Shown here: positions 17,385-26,607 of the stretch, one piece after another
Position numbering within the stretch: position 1 is the first letter of the stretch
Layout: the number at the start of each line of letters is the position of its first letter
Source: Pseudomonas sp. BN417
GTDB taxonomy: Bacteria; Pseudomonadota; Gammaproteobacteria; Pseudomonadales; Pseudomonadaceae
Assembly (NCBI RefSeq): GCF_029871205.1
Contig: NZ_SSOJ01000160.1
Span: forward strand, 14,007-78,006
Length of the DNA stretch: 64,000 bases
Direction of reading: 5' to 3'
Translations under genes and position numbers: made by a program
Notes under the pieces: model-generated
Told to the model about the DNA's origin: nothing
Database searches by the model: none
Seen by the model: only the letters and a program-made list of their open reading frames with translations

Positions 17385-18401
17385 ATGAAGGTCCGTCGCA
17401 GTGTTTGGCTGTTGCTCGGGACGATCGCCGCTGTCTCCGCCCTGGCCCAGGAGGCGCCCCTGGTGGAAGTGGCCGAGCCGCAGCGGGCGCTGGTGCGCGA
17501 CGAGCTGGTGACCTTCGGTTCGCTGCGTTCCGACGAGTCGGTGATGATCCGCCCGGAGATCGAGGGCCGGGTAGCCGCCCTGCATTTCAAGGAGGGGCAA
17601 CAGGTCAAGGGTGGCGCCTTGCTGGTCAGCCTGGATGATGCCATCGCTCGCGCCGAGCTGGCCCAGGCCCAGGCCAACCTCGACCTGGCGGAAAAAAGCT
17701 ACCAGCGCGCAAAGATGCTGTTCTCCCGGGGCGCCAGCAATGCCCAGGCCCAGGATGAATCCCAATCCCAGCAGCAGGCGGCCCGCGCCAGCCTGGCCCT
17801 GGCCCAGGCGCGCCTCGACAAGACGCAGATCCGCGCGCCCTACGACGGCACCCTCGGCCTGCGCCAGGTGAGCGTCGGCGACTACCTGAGCGCCGGCCAG
17901 GACATGGTCAACCTGGAAGTCCTGGACCCGCTCAAGCTCGACTTCCGAATCCCGCAGAGGGCGGTCAGCCAGGTGAATCTCGGCCAGCCGGTGGAGATCA
18001 GCCTGGACGCCTATCCGGGCGAACGCTTCCGTGGCGACATCATCGCCCTCAACCCGCGCCTGGACGAAGTCGGTCGCAGCCAGGCGATCCGCGCGCAGAT
18101 TGCCAACAAGGATCACCGTCTCAAGCCCGGCCAGTTCGTAAAGGTGTCGGTGATCCTCGCCGAACGCCCAGAGGCCCTGCTGATCCCCGAGGAGGCGGTG
18201 ATGCCCGTGGGGCAGCAGTTGTTCGTCAACCTGGTGGTGGACGGCAAGGTGGAGCGGCGTCAGATCAAGATCGGCCAGCGCCTGCGCGGCAAGGCCGAGG
18301 TTCGTGAAGGCCTGCAGGGCAATGAGCAGGTCATTACCGCGGGCTGGCAAAAGGTCAGCCCCGGGCTGGAGGTCCGCACCGTAGCGCGAGGTGGGGTATG
18401 A
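17385..18401 (+). CDS. RND efflux periplasmic adaptor
   Basis: A 338-residue membrane-fusion protein. A signal peptide (MKVRRSVWLLLGTIAAVSALA) is followed by a barrel-sandwich (lipoyl-like) domain (ESVMIRPEIEGRVAALHFKE), a helical hairpin rich in Ala/Gln (about residues 85-150: IARAELAQAQANLDLAEKSY), the second lipoyl half (KTQIRAPYDGTLGLRQVSVG), a beta-barrel and a membrane-proximal domain. No lipobox cysteine is seen. The permease gene follows with a 4-base overlap. It links the inner-membrane pump to an outer-membrane channel, whose gene is not adjacent. Confidence 0.93.
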   Translation: MKVRRSVWLLLGTIAAVSALAQEAPLVEVAEPQRALVRDELVTFGSLRSDESVMIRPEIEGRVAALHFKEGQQVKGGALLVSLDDAIARAELAQAQANLDLAEKSYQRAKMLFSRGASNAQAQDESQSQQQAARASLALAQARLDKTQIRAPYDGTLGLRQVSVGDYLSAGQDMVNLEVLDPLKLDFRIPQRAVSQVNLGQPVEISLDAYPGERFRGDIIALNPRLDEVGRSQAIRAQIANKDHRLKPGQFVKVSVILAERPEALLIPEEAVMPVGQQLFVNLVVDGKVERRQIKIGQRLRGKAEVREGLQGNEQVITAGWQKVSPGLEVRTVARGGV

Positions 18402-21400
18402 CCCTCTCTGATGTGTGCATCCGCAGGCCGGTCTTCGCCACCGTCCTGTCGCTGATCCTGGTCCTGCTCGGGCTGCTGGCCTACCAGCGGCTGGCAGTGC
18501 GGGAGTATCCCAACATCGACGTGCCGATCGTCACGGTCAACATCATCTACCCCGGCGCCAGCCCCGAGATCATGGAGTCCCAGGTGGCCCAGCCCATCGA
18601 GGACGTGCTCTCGGGCATCGAGGGCCTGGACTTCGTCGCTTCCATCAGCCGCTCGGAAAACACCCAGATCACCGCCCAGTTCCGCCTCGGCACCAATGCC
18701 GACGAGGCGGCCAACGACGTCCGCGACCGCCTGGGCCGGGTACGCGGGCTGCTGCCGGACGAGATCAACGAACCTATAGTGCAGAAGGTCGAGGCCGACG
18801 CCCAACCGGTGATCTGGATCGCGTTCTACAGCGAGCAGCACTCGGCCATGGAGATCACCGATGTGCTGGAGCGGGTGGTGCGTGACCGCCTGCAGACCAT
18901 CCCCGGCGTCTCCGAAGTGCAGATCCGCGGCGCGCGGCGCTTCGCCATGCGCATCTGGCTGGACCCGGAAAAGCTCGCTGCCCATGACCTCACCGTGCAG
19001 GACGTGGAGGACGCCCTGCGCCGGCAGAACGTGGAGATTCCCGCCGGGCGCATCGAGTCGGTGCAGCGCGAGTTCAGCGTGCTCTCGGAAACCGACCTGC
19101 GTACCCCCGAGGAATTCAACGACCTGATCCTCAACGACCAGCGCGGCTACCTGCTGCGCCTCGCCGACGTCGGCCATGCCGAGGTAGGCGCGGCGGATTT
19201 GCGCAGCATCGTGCGCTTCAATGGCCGTTCAGCGGTGTCCCTCGGCCTGGTGCGGCAGGCCACGGCCAACCCGCTGGACATCTCCGATGGGCTGAACGCC
19301 GCGCTGCCGGAAATCCGCGCGCTCCTGCCGGACGGCATGAAGATGGCCATTGCCAACGACAACTCGCTGTTCATCCGCGAGTCCATCGACAACGTCTACA
19401 CCACGATCTGGGAAGCGGTGGGGCTGGTGATCCTGATCATCTTCCTGTTCCTGCGCTCCCTGCGCGCCACCCTGATTCCCCTGGTGACCATTCCGGTGTC
19501 GCTGATCGGCGCCTTCAGCCTGATGGTGCTGCTGGGATTCTCCATCAACACCCTGACCTTGCTGGCCATGGTGCTCGCCATTGGCCTGGTGGTGGACGAC
19601 GCCATCGTGGTGCTGGAGAACATCCACCGGCATATCGAGGAAGGCATGTCGCCGCTGCAGGCAGCCTACAAGGGCAGCCGCGAGATCGCCTTCGCGGTGA
19701 TCGCCATGACCCTGACCCTGGCTGCCGTCTATGCCCCCATCGGTTTCATGCAGGGCACTTCGGGCAAGCTCTTCACCGAGTTTTCCTGGACCCTGGCCGG
19801 CGCGGTGCTGGTGTCCGGCTTCGTCGCCCTGACCCTGTCGCCGATGATGTGCGGGCATCTGCTCAAGCCCTATGCGCCGCAGCAGCATGGACGGCTGTAC
19901 AACCTGGTGGAGTCCTTCCTCCACGGCCTGACCTATAGCTATCGCCACCTGCTGGAGCGGGTCCTGCATGCCTGGGTGCTGATCATCGGCGTGCTGGTGG
20001 CCATCCTGGTCCTGTGCCTGGTGATGTTCAGCGGCCTGCGCAGCGAACTGGCGCCCACCGAAGACACCGGCACCATAGTCGGTTCCATCAACGGTCCCGA
20101 CGGCGCCACCATCGAGTACACCAGCCGCTACGCGAAGATGCTGGAAGACGCCTACCGCTCGATCCCGGAAACCAACCGCTACATGGTCGTGGTGGGCTTC
20201 CCCACTGTGGCCCAGGGCCTGTCGTTCATGAAGCTGGAGGACTGGGACTCCCGCGACCGCACCCAGTTCGAGATCCGTGACGAGCTGCTGCCCAAGCTGC
20301 GCGACATCCCCGGCGTGCGCGCCTTCCCGATCAACCGGCCGCCACTGGGTCAGAGCGCGCGCAACCAGCCGGTGAACTTCGTGGTCCGCTCCTCCCTGGA
20401 GTACAGCGAGCTGCAGAGGTACGTCGACCAGTTGATGGAGCGGGTGCGCGACTACCCGGGGCTGGAAAGCCTGGACAGCGACCTCAAGCTCAACTCGCCG
20501 CAGCTCAAGGTCACGGTCAACCGCGAGCAGGCGGTGGCGGTGGGCACCGATGTCGCCGCCATCGGCCGCAGCCTGGAAAGCCTGTTCGGCAGCCGCCAGG
20601 TGACTCGCTTCAAGCAGAACGGCGAGCAGTACGACGTGCTGGTGCAGCTGGCCAACGTCGACCGCAGCAACCCGGAAGACCTCAACCGCGTCTATGTGCG
20701 CGGGCGCAACGACAGCATGGTGCAGCTGGCCAACCTGATCGAGATTCGCGAGACCGTGGCGCCCCGCGAGCTGAATCACTTCAACCAGCTGCGCGCGGTG
20801 ACCGTCACCGCCAACGTCGGCTCCGGCTACACCCTGGGCGAGGCCCTGGACTATCTGGAAGAAGCGGCGCGGGGCATATTCCCGCCCGACACCCAGTTCG
20901 ACTACACCGGCACCTCAAGGGACTTCAAGGACGCGAGTACAGGCGTGGCGCTGATCTTCGCCCTGGCCCTGGTGTTCATCTATCTGGTGCTGGCGGCGCA
21001 GTTCGAGAGCTTCATCGACCCGCTGATCATCCTCTTCAGCGTGCCCCTGTCCATGGCCGGTGCGCTGCTGGCCCTGTCCTTCTTCGGCGGCACCCTGAAC
21101 ATCTACTCGCAGGTGGGCATGGTCACGCTGATCGGCCTGATCACCAAGCACGGCATCCTCATCGTCGAGTTCGCCAACCAGCTGCTGCGCCAGGGTATGG
21201 AGCTGCACGAGGCGGTGCTGGAGGCCTCGGTGAAGCGCCTGCGGCCGATCCTCATGACCACCGGCGCCATGGTGCTGGGCTCGGTGCCCCTGGCCATCGC
21301 CAGCGGCGCCGGCGGCGAAAGCCGGCAGCAGATCGGCATGGTGATAGTCGGCGGGCTGCTGGTGGGCACTTTCTTCACCCTCTTCGTGGTGCCGACCCTC

Positions 21401-21457
21401 TACCAGCAGCTGCGCCGCTGGCGGCCAATCCACAAGCTGGAGGCGGCGCCGGCCTGA
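18398..21457 (+). CDS. RND multidrug efflux permease (AcrB/MexK-like)
   Basis: A 1019-residue proton-driven trimeric inner-membrane pump. The first helix with IRRPVFATVLSLILVLLGLL, the two large periplasmic loops, and the TM4 proton-relay motif LAIGLVVDDAIVVLENIHRH with the two essential Asp are intact; a Lys-containing TM10 segment (ITKHGILIVEFANQLLRQG) is also present. The length is usual for the HAE-1 family. It overlaps the adaptor gene by 4 bases. No outer-membrane factor gene follows, so it probably borrows an OprM/TolC-type channel, as MexJK does. A CCCTCTCCC/GGGAGAGGG hairpin starts 9 bases after the stop. Substrates unknown. Confidence 0.93.
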   Translation: MTLSDVCIRRPVFATVLSLILVLLGLLAYQRLAVREYPNIDVPIVTVNIIYPGASPEIMESQVAQPIEDVLSGIEGLDFVASISRSENTQITAQFRLGTNADEAANDVRDRLGRVRGLLPDEINEPIVQKVEADAQPVIWIAFYSEQHSAMEITDVLERVVRDRLQTIPGVSEVQIRGARRFAMRIWLDPEKLAAHDLTVQDVEDALRRQNVEIPAGRIESVQREFSVLSETDLRTPEEFNDLILNDQRGYLLRLADVGHAEVGAADLRSIVRFNGRSAVSLGLVRQATANPLDISDGLNAALPEIRALLPDGMKMAIANDNSLFIRESIDNVYTTIWEAVGLVILIIFLFLRSLRATLIPLVTIPVSLIGAFSLMVLLGFSINTLTLLAMVLAIGLVVDDAIVVLENIHRHIEEGMSPLQAAYKGSREIAFAVIAMTLTLAAVYAPIGFMQGTSGKLFTEFSWTLAGAVLVSGFVALTLSPMMCGHLLKPYAPQQHGRLYNLVESFLHGLTYSYRHLLERVLHAWVLIIGVLVAILVLCLVMFSGLRSELAPTEDTGTIVGSINGPDGATIEYTSRYAKMLEDAYRSIPETNRYMVVVGFPTVAQGLSFMKLEDWDSRDRTQFEIRDELLPKLRDIPGVRAFPINRPPLGQSARNQPVNFVVRSSLEYSELQRYVDQLMERVRDYPGLESLDSDLKLNSPQLKVTVNREQAVAVGTDVAAIGRSLESLFGSRQVTRFKQNGEQYDVLVQLANVDRSNPEDLNRVYVRGRNDSMVQLANLIEIRETVAPRELNHFNQLRAVTVTANVGSGYTLGEALDYLEEAARGIFPPDTQFDYTGTSRDFKDASTGVALIFALALVFIYLVLAAQFESFIDPLIILFSVPLSMAGALLALSFFGGTLNIYSQVGMVTLIGLITKHGILIVEFANQLLRQGMELHEAVLEASVKRLRPILMTTGAMVLGSVPLAIASGAGGESRQQIGMVIVGGLLVGTFFTLFVVPTLYQQLRRWRPIHKLEAAPA

Positions 21458-21465
21458 TTTATCTC

Positions 21466-21487
21466 CCCTCTCCCTCCGGGAGAGGGG
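21466..21487. repeat. CCCTCTCCC/GGGAGAGGG repeat, copy 1
   Basis: CCCCTCTCCC-TC-CGGGAGAGGGG hairpin followed by CCGGGGGTGAGGG. It lies directly after the RND permease and may act as its transcription end. Relatives occur at 39341, 39418 and 45490. Confidence 0.75.
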
Positions 21488-21535
21488 CCGGGGGTGAGGG
21501 TATCCAGTCCGCTCTGCGCCAAGCTGCGGGATTTA

Positions 21536-21604
21536 GTAGGGTGAAAATCCGCGTGGCGGATTTCCACCGAGGGGGATCGCGCGGCGCGGTGACAACCGCC
21601 CTAC
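21536..21604. repeat. GTAGG...CCTAC intergenic repeat, copy b
   Basis: GTAGGGTGAAAATCCGCG at the left and CGCCCTAC at the right; the AAAATCCGCGTGGCGGATTT segment matches, inverted, the right part of copy a at 14461. Part of a tandem of three different repeat types filling the 288-base gap between the RND operon and the next gene. Confidence 0.75.
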
Positions 21605-21627
21605 CCGACTGCAGGCAGCTCGCTTCT

Positions 21628-21725
21628 TGTGGGGGCGATTTCAATCGCTAAGGGGCGCGCAGCGGCCCCCTTTGACCTTGCAGGCCGAACCTTCGGTCCG
21701 GTTAGCGAATGAATTCGCCCCCACA
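21628..21725. repeat. 97-bp palindromic repeat, copy 2
   Basis: TGTGGGGGCGATTTCAATCG at the left and GCGAATGAATTCGCCCCCAC at the right, with inner GGCCGAACCTTCGGTCCGG hairpin. Same family as copy 1 in opposite arm orientation. Confidence 0.9.
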
Positions 21726-21745
21726 AGGTCGCCCAACCGACCCGA

Positions 21746-22303
21746 TCACAACCGCTGGAAGAATTTCGGATAGCGGTGCACCAGCCCATCCTCATCCAGG
21801 GTCAGCACCGCCTCGAAGCCACTGCCATCGAGGTTCTGGTAGAGGTAATGGCCATGGTCCAGGCGGGTGTAGGCTTGGCGCATGCGCCGAACCGTCAGCT
21901 GCGGCGCCTCGACGAACACCACCTCGATCTCGCGGCGCTCGCCGGGATTGAGGAACAACCGCCAGATGCTCGGGCTGTTGGTGAAGGGGGTGGGCCAGAG
22001 GTCCAGGTCGAGGCAGCCGGACAGCTCCGGCAGCTTGCGGCCGTCGCCGTCGAACCAGTGCAAGCCGTCGCGGCGCAGGACCAGGCTCCGGCTGCCTCGT
22101 GCATCGCGCACCGTGGCGTTGAATGCCCGCGGTTCCCAACCTTTCTCGTATTCCAGGGTGTAGTTCAGGCGGTAGCACTTGCCGTCGTCGTCGAAAGCCA
22201 GCATGCCGCTGTCCACCCGCCGACCTTCCAGGCGGAAGTCCTCCAGCCCCTGGGTGGGCGCCCGGGTGTTCCAGAGGTGGGTCCAGAGAGCGGTGGTTCG
22301 CAT
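21746..22303 (-). CDS. Putative glycolipid-binding (DUF1089) protein
   Basis: A 185-residue soluble protein that matches the putative glycolipid-binding family: GLEDFRLEGRR, a strand-rich centre (CYRLNYTLEYEKGWEPRAF), CLDLDLWPTPFTNSPSIWRL and a final GFEAVLTLDEDGLVHRYP. No signal peptide or membrane helix. Its biochemical role is unknown in the family. The gene downstream-upstream arrangement (with the MmcQ/YjbR gene 71 bases upstream on the same strand) suggests loose cotranscription. Confidence 0.75.
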   Translation of the reverse strand: MRTTALWTHLWNTRAPTQGLEDFRLEGRRVDSGMLAFDDDGKCYRLNYTLEYEKGWEPRAFNATVRDARGSRSLVLRRDGLHWFDGDGRKLPELSGCLDLDLWPTPFTNSPSIWRLFLNPGERREIEVVFVEAPQLTVRRMRQAYTRLDHGHYLYQNLDGSGFEAVLTLDEDGLVHRYPKFFQRL

Positions 22304-22374
22304 CGGTTCAAGCCTCGTGGCGCTTGAGTGCGCGCAGGTCCTGGGACAAGGGTAGCAACTGGAAGGGGCAGGGT

Positions 22375-22722
22375 TCAGTCCAGCCGCAGCCCCACCTGGC
22401 GAATCTTCGGCAGGCGTGCCACCACCAACTGGTGGGAGCGGGTGATCAGCTCGCGCAGTTCATGCTCGCCCATGGGGTAGGGGCGCTGCATGGCAATCCA
22501 GTGGGCGCGGGCCAGATAGGGGGCGGGGCGAATGCCGGGGCGGTCGACGTAACCGAGGAACAGCTCCTTGTCGACCTTGAAGGTCAGGCCGTCACCCATG
22601 AAGTCGAGTATGGCGAACATCTTGTTGCCGGCCACCGAGAACACCCGGTTGCTGCCCCACTTGAGGTCTTCCCGGGCCCCGGGCAGTTGCAGGCAGAAAG
22701 CGGCGACTTGATCGGGGGTCAT
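22375..22722 (-). CDS. MmcQ/YjbR-family protein
   Basis: A 115-residue protein of the MmcQ/YjbR (CyaY-like fold) family: AFCLQLPGAREDLKWGSNRV at the N-terminus and ARAHWIAMQRP... ELRELITRSHQLVVARLP at the C-terminus. The family is annotated as DNA-binding on structural grounds, without a known target. It starts 16 bases after the MFS gene's stop on the same strand, so it is probably the second gene of that transcript. Confidence 0.85.
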   Translation of the reverse strand: MTPDQVAAFCLQLPGAREDLKWGSNRVFSVAGNKMFAILDFMGDGLTFKVDKELFLGYVDRPGIRPAPYLARAHWIAMQRPYPMGEHELRELITRSHQLVVARLPKIRQVGLRLD

Positions 22723-22738
22723 GGGTGCTCCTGTTCCT

Positions 22739-23920
22739 TCAGGTTGTCGATTCGCTGCGCAGCAGCCACAGGCTCAGCAGCATGCCGGTCAGCGCCATCA
22801 GTGCAGCTACCAGGAATATCGCGGCGAAGCCTGCGAGGCTTGCGATGGCGCCCATCAGCGGCCCGGCGATGCCCAGGGCCAGGTCGAAGAATACCGCGTA
22901 GGCGCCCAGGGCCGAACTGCGGCTTGCGGCCGGGATGCGGGTGACCGCCTCGACGCCGAGGGCCGGATAGACCAGGGACAGGCCGAATCCGGTCAGCGCC
23001 GCGCCGGCCAGGGCCATCCAGGGTGTCGGCGCCAGCCACAGCAGGAACAGGCCGAGGCTTTCCACCGTCAGGCAGGCGATCGCCACGCGGTAGCCGCCGA
23101 GGTGCTTGATGCTGTTGACGAACAGCAGCCGCGCGCCGATGAAGGCGCAGCCGAAGGCCGTCAGGCAGTAGGCGGCGCCTTCCCAGCCGACGCTGGCGTA
23201 GTACAGGGTGATGAAGGTGGCCAGGGTGCCGAAGCCGATGGAGCCCAGGGCCAGCGCCGTGCCGTTGGGGGCGATGCGCAGGAAAACGTTGGTGAAGGGG
23301 AGTCGCTCGCCGTGGACGATGGGCGCCGGGCGCTTGGGCCAGGCCAGCAGCAGGGCGATGGCGCAGAGCAGGGCCATCAGTCCGCCGATGCTCCACAGCC
23401 CCAGGGCGTCCACCATCACCACGCCCAGTGGCGCACCGATGGCCACCGCACCGTAGGAAGCGATGCCGTTCCAGGAAATCACCCGCGCCATGTTCTCCGC
23501 GCCCACCAGGCCCACGCCCCAGCTGATGGAACCCGTGCCGACCAGGCCCTGGCCAATGCCCAGCAGCACCCGCCCGCCCAGCAACAGGCCGAGGCTCGCC
23601 AGGGGGAACTGCGCGAGGCTGGTGGAGAGCAGCGTCAGTACCCCGGAGAGGCCGCAGCAGGCCATGCCATACATGACCGCGCGCTTGGCGCCCAGACGGT
23701 CGGCCAGGCTGCCGGACATGGGGCGGGAAAGCAGGGTGGAGAGGTACTGGGTACTGATGACGATGCCCGCCATCACCGAGCCGTAGCCCATGTCGTCGTG
23801 CACGTAGCCGGGCAGCACGGCGATCGGCAGGCCGACGCAAAAGAAGCTGATGAAGGTGAAGAAGACGACGGTGATGATCTGCAGGGTGGTGGAGGACGCG
23901 GACGGCCGTGGCGTGCTCAT
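22739..23920 (-). CDS. MFS transporter (YhhS-like)
   Basis: A 393-residue, 12-helix major facilitator. The A-like motif between TM2 and TM3 reads [16 protein letters not shown]; other conserved parts are [16 protein letters not shown] (TM4 region) and the second-half repeat [20 protein letters not shown]. The general look, [14 protein letters not shown] together with [15 protein letters not shown], matches the YhhS/UPF0226 subgroup of putative sugar-efflux or drug-efflux carriers. It begins the minus-strand pair with the YjbR-like gene. The divergent neighbour on the other side is the LysR gene at 24017-24925, which reads the same direction and is upstream. Substrate unknown. Confidence 0.88.
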   Translation of the reverse strand: MSTPRPSASSTTLQIITVVFFTFISFFCVGLPIAVLPGYVHDDMGYGSVMAGIVISTQYLSTLLSRPMSGSLADRLGAKRAVMYGMACCGLSGVLTLLSTSLAQFPLASLGLLLGGRVLLGIGQGLVGTGSISWGVGLVGAENMARVISWNGIASYGAVAIGAPLGVVMVDALGLWSIGGLMALLCAIALLLAWPKRPAPIVHGERLPFTNVFLRIAPNGTALALGSIGFGTLATFITLYYASVGWEGAAYCLTAFGCAFIGARLLFVNSIKHLGGYRVAIACLTVESLGLFLLWLAPTPWMALAGAALTGFGLSLVYPALGVEAVTRIPAASRSSALGAYAVFFDLALGIAGPLMGAIASLAGFAAIFLVAALMALTGMLLSLWLLRSESTT

Positions 23921-24016
23921 GGCAGAACCTGGAAAGGGGGAAGAGGGCGCCGCCCATGATCCCTGACTCGGGCCGACAAAGAAAGCTAGCTAATGGTTGT
24001 CTTGCTGCCGGATGAC

Positions 24017-24925
24017 TCAGACGGTGGGGTAGCGCTCGTGGGGGAAGCTTACGGCCAGATGCTCGATCCAGGCGCGTACCGCCGGCAGCATGCCGCGCCT
24101 ATGGGTGTAGACGGCCCGCAGGTAACCACTCGGCAGGTCCCAGTCCGGCAGCAGGCGTACCAGGCTGCCATCGCGCAGTTCGGCGTCGCAGTTCATCTCC
24201 GGCAGCATGCTGAAGCCCAGGCCGGCCAGCACGGCGTGCTTGCGCACGTCGAAGTCCTCGATGCCGAGGCGGGCTTCCAGCACCACCTCGCGACGGTTGC
24301 CGTCGCTGTCGCGCAGCGGGTGGTGGATGCGCCGGTCCGCCTCCAGAGCGCCGAGGGCCGGCAGTTTCTGCAGATCGTCCGGGGTTTCTATTCGAATGCC
24401 TTCCAGCAGGCTGGGCGCTGCCACCAGGAATGCCTTGGCCGGGCTCAGTGGTCGGGCGATCAGCGACGGGTCTTCGTCACCTTCCTCGCGCACCCGCAGG
24501 GCCACGTCCACGCCTTCCTCACGAAGGTCCACGCGGCGGTTGGTGAGGATCAGGTCCAGTTGAACCAGCGGGTGGCGCTGGAGGAATTCTGCGATGACGG
24601 TCTTCAGCAGCGAGTGTGCCATCTCGGTGGGGCAGGACACTCGCAGGCGGCCGCGGGGCTCGGCGGTCAGGCTGGCCACCGCCTCGTCGGCCTGTTCGGC
24701 TTCGGCGAGCATGGCCTGGCAGTGGCGCAGGTAGCGCTCGCCGACATCGGTCAGCGCCAGCTTGCGGGTGGTGCGCTGCAGCAGGCGCACGCCCAGGCGC
24801 GTCTCCAGCTCGGCGATGCGCCGCGAGAGGCGCGACTTGGGCACCCCCAGCAGGCGGCCGGCGGAGGAGAAGCCGCCGTGCTCGACGACTTTGGCGAAAT
24901 AGAAGAGATCGTTGAGGTCTTGCAT
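24017..24925 (-). CDS. LysR-family transcriptional regulator
   Basis: A 302-residue LTTR of the CrgA/DsdC-like class common in Pseudomonas: MQDLNDLFYFAKVVEHGGFS and KSRLSRRIAELETRLG give the helix-turn-helix; the effector domain has RGRLRVSCPTEMAHSLL and FVDVALRVREEGD-type landmarks. It is divergent from the DUF1993 gene (151-base gap) and two genes from an azoreductase gene. In P. aeruginosa a LysR gene (PA0784) neighbours azoR1 (PA0785), so it may control the azoreductase or the DUF1993 gene; this is inference. Confidence 0.9.
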   Translation of the reverse strand: MQDLNDLFYFAKVVEHGGFSSAGRLLGVPKSRLSRRIAELETRLGVRLLQRTTRKLALTDVGERYLRHCQAMLAEAEQADEAVASLTAEPRGRLRVSCPTEMAHSLLKTVIAEFLQRHPLVQLDLILTNRRVDLREEGVDVALRVREEGDEDPSLIARPLSPAKAFLVAAPSLLEGIRIETPDDLQKLPALGALEADRRIHHPLRDSDGNRREVVLEARLGIEDFDVRKHAVLAGLGFSMLPEMNCDAELRDGSLVRLLPDWDLPSGYLRAVYTHRRGMLPAVRAWIEHLAVSFPHERYPTV

Positions 24926-25076
24926 GGCTTCGTCCTGCGGGTGGGACGAACTATCGCACCGGGCGGGTTTCCTGCGCTATTGCTTTGTTTGGCGGGACTC
25001 GGCCGCCGATTGCCGACGGGCCTGCCAGGGTCTATACCTGATCCTCTTCCAACCACCCGATAACGGAGCGATCACC

Positions 25077-25583
25077 ATGTCCTTGTCCATGTACGAGGCG
25101 TCCATCCCGGTACTGGCGCGCATGCTCAACAATCTGTCCAACATCCTCAAGAAGGCCGAAGCCAATGCCCAGGCCCGCGGCATCGAGCCCAAGGTGTTCA
25201 TCGAATCGCGCCTGGCGCCGGACATGTATCCGCTGGCGCGCCAGGTGCAGATCGCCAGCGATATGGCCAAGGGCTGTGCGGCCCGCCTGGCTGGCGTCGA
25301 GGTCCCGAGCTGGGCCGACACCGAAACCAGCTTCGAGGAACTGCAGGGGCGCATCGCCAAGACCCGGGACTTCATCAAGGGCATCGACGCCACTCAACTG
25401 GAAGGCAGCGAAAGCCGCACCGTGGTGTTGAAGATGCGCAGTGGCGATATCAGCTTCAGCGGCCAGGACTACCTGCTCAACTTTGCCTTGCCGAACTTCT
25501 ATTTCCACATCACCGCCGCCTACGCGATCCTGCGCCACAACGGCGTGGATGTGGGCAAGATGGATTACCTGGGCGGGGTCTGA
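25077..25583 (+). CDS. DUF1993 family protein
   Basis: A 168-residue soluble protein. It matches the DUF1993 family along its whole length: SMYEASIPVLARMLNNLSNI, ARLAPDMYPL, then VKMRSGD-like and the final FALPNFYFHITAAYAILRHN. The family has a DinB-like four-helix fold with no demonstrated reaction. The start 25077 is preceded by AACGGAG at a good distance. It is divergent from the LysR regulator and upstream of azoR, with a dispersed repeat between, so cotranscription with azoR is unlikely. Confidence 0.85.
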   Translation: MSLSMYEASIPVLARMLNNLSNILKKAEANAQARGIEPKVFIESRLAPDMYPLARQVQIASDMAKGCAARLAGVEVPSWADTETSFEELQGRIAKTRDFIKGIDATQLEGSESRTVVLKMRSGDISFSGQDYLLNFALPNFYFHITAAYAILRHNGVDVGKMDYLGGV

Positions 25584-25590
25584 CGCTCTG

Positions 25591-25671
25591 GTAGGTTGGC
25601 GCTGAGCGCAGCGAAGCCCAACGGTTCCGTGCATTGGGCTGTTGGGCTTCGCGGAGCTCTGCCCAACCTAC
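25591..25671. repeat. GTAGG...CCTAC intergenic repeat, copy c
   Basis: GTAGGTTGGCGCTGAGCGCA at the left and GCTCTGCCCAACCTAC at the right, with an inner AGCCCAAC...GTTGGGCTTC hairpin. It starts 7 bases after the DUF1993 stop codon. Confidence 0.8.
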
Positions 25672-25800
25672 AACCTGAGTTTGTTCTGCCAGTGGGACGC
25701 TGAATCACAAAATTGCTGGCTAATCAGCTTTTATCGACATGGATAGGATTACCCCCATTCCGGTCGGCCGTCGCCGATCGCCCAACTGAGGGAACCTTCC

Positions 25801-26409
25801 ATGAAACTCCTGCACCTCGATTCCAGCATCCTCGGCGACGCCTCCGCCTCCCGTCAGCTCAGCCGCGCCGTGGTCGAAGCCTGGCAAGCCGCCGAGCCGG
25901 CCGCCAAGGTCACCTACCGCGACCTGGCCGGCGATGCCCTGAGCCACCTGTCGGCGCTGAGCCTGGTCGCCGGTGGTACCCCGTCCGAACTGCGTGACGC
26001 CGCGCAGAAGCATGAAGCCGAGCTGGGCGAAACCACCCTGAACGAATTCCTCGCCGCCGACGCCATCGTCATCGGCGCGCCGATGTACAACTTCACCGTG
26101 CCGACCCAGCTGAAAGCCTGGATCGACCGCATCGCCATTGCCGGCAAGACCTTCCGCTACACCGAGAACGGTCCCGAAGGCCTGGCCGTTGGCAAGAAGG
26201 TAGTGATCGTTTCCACCGCCGGTGGTATCCATTCCGGCCAGGTCACCGGCCAGGCCCACGAGGACTACCTGAAGCTTGTGCTGAACTTCCTCGGCGTGAC
26301 CGACATCGAGATCGTCCGCGCCGAAGGCCTGGCCTACGGTGAAGAGCCGCGCGCCAACGCCATCAGTGGCGCCCAGGCGCAGATCGGCGGGCTGTTCGCC
26401 ACCGTCTGA
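25801..26409 (+). CDS. azoR: FMN-dependent NADH-azoreductase
   Basis: A 202-residue flavodoxin-like oxidoreductase. [20 protein letters not shown] binds the FMN phosphate, [18 protein letters not shown] and STAGGIHSG form the isoalloxazine pocket. The enzyme reduces azo dyes and quinones by two-electron transfer using NAD(P)H and protects against thiol or quinone stress. GAGGGAA precedes the start. The leader (25690-25800) contains a GCTGGCTAATCAGC dyad that could be an operator. The gene ends in a very strong terminator, so it is a single-gene transcript. The nearby LysR gene is a possible regulator. Confidence 0.93.
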   Translation: MKLLHLDSSILGDASASRQLSRAVVEAWQAAEPAAKVTYRDLAGDALSHLSALSLVAGGTPSELRDAAQKHEAELGETTLNEFLAADAIVIGAPMYNFTVPTQLKAWIDRIAIAGKTFRYTENGPEGLAVGKKVVIVSTAGGIHSGQVTGQAHEDYLKLVLNFLGVTDIEIVRAEGLAYGEEPRANAISGAQAQIGGLFATV

Positions 26410-26423
26410 TCCGGCTGCCTGTA

Positions 26424-26457
26424 ACGACAAAGCCCCGCAATTGCGGGGCTTTGTCGT
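26424..26457. terminator. 17-bp perfect palindromic terminator after azoR
   Basis: ACGACAAAGCCCCGCAA and its exact complement without loop bases, with AAAG...CTTT flanks that allow termination in both directions. It separates azoR from the convergent ABC-F gene. Confidence 0.92.
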
Positions 26458-26489
26458 TTCGGTCGGGCAGGGCAACTGCCGGCTTTACC

Positions 26490-26588
26490 TGTGGGGGCGA
26501 ATTCATTCGCTAAGGGGCGCGAAGCGGCCCCCTTGAGGTGTCGAAGGCCGAACCTTCGGTCCGGTTGGCGAATGAATTCGCCCCCACA
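26490..26588. repeat. 97-bp palindromic repeat, copy 3
   Basis: TGTGGGGGCGAATTCATTCG at the left and GCGAATGAATTCGCCCCCAC at the right, with the inner GGCCGAACCTTCGGTCCGG hairpin. It lies between convergent azoR and the ABC-F gene. Confidence 0.92.
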
Positions 26589-26607
26589 AAGAGCCAAGCC
26601 AGTGCGA

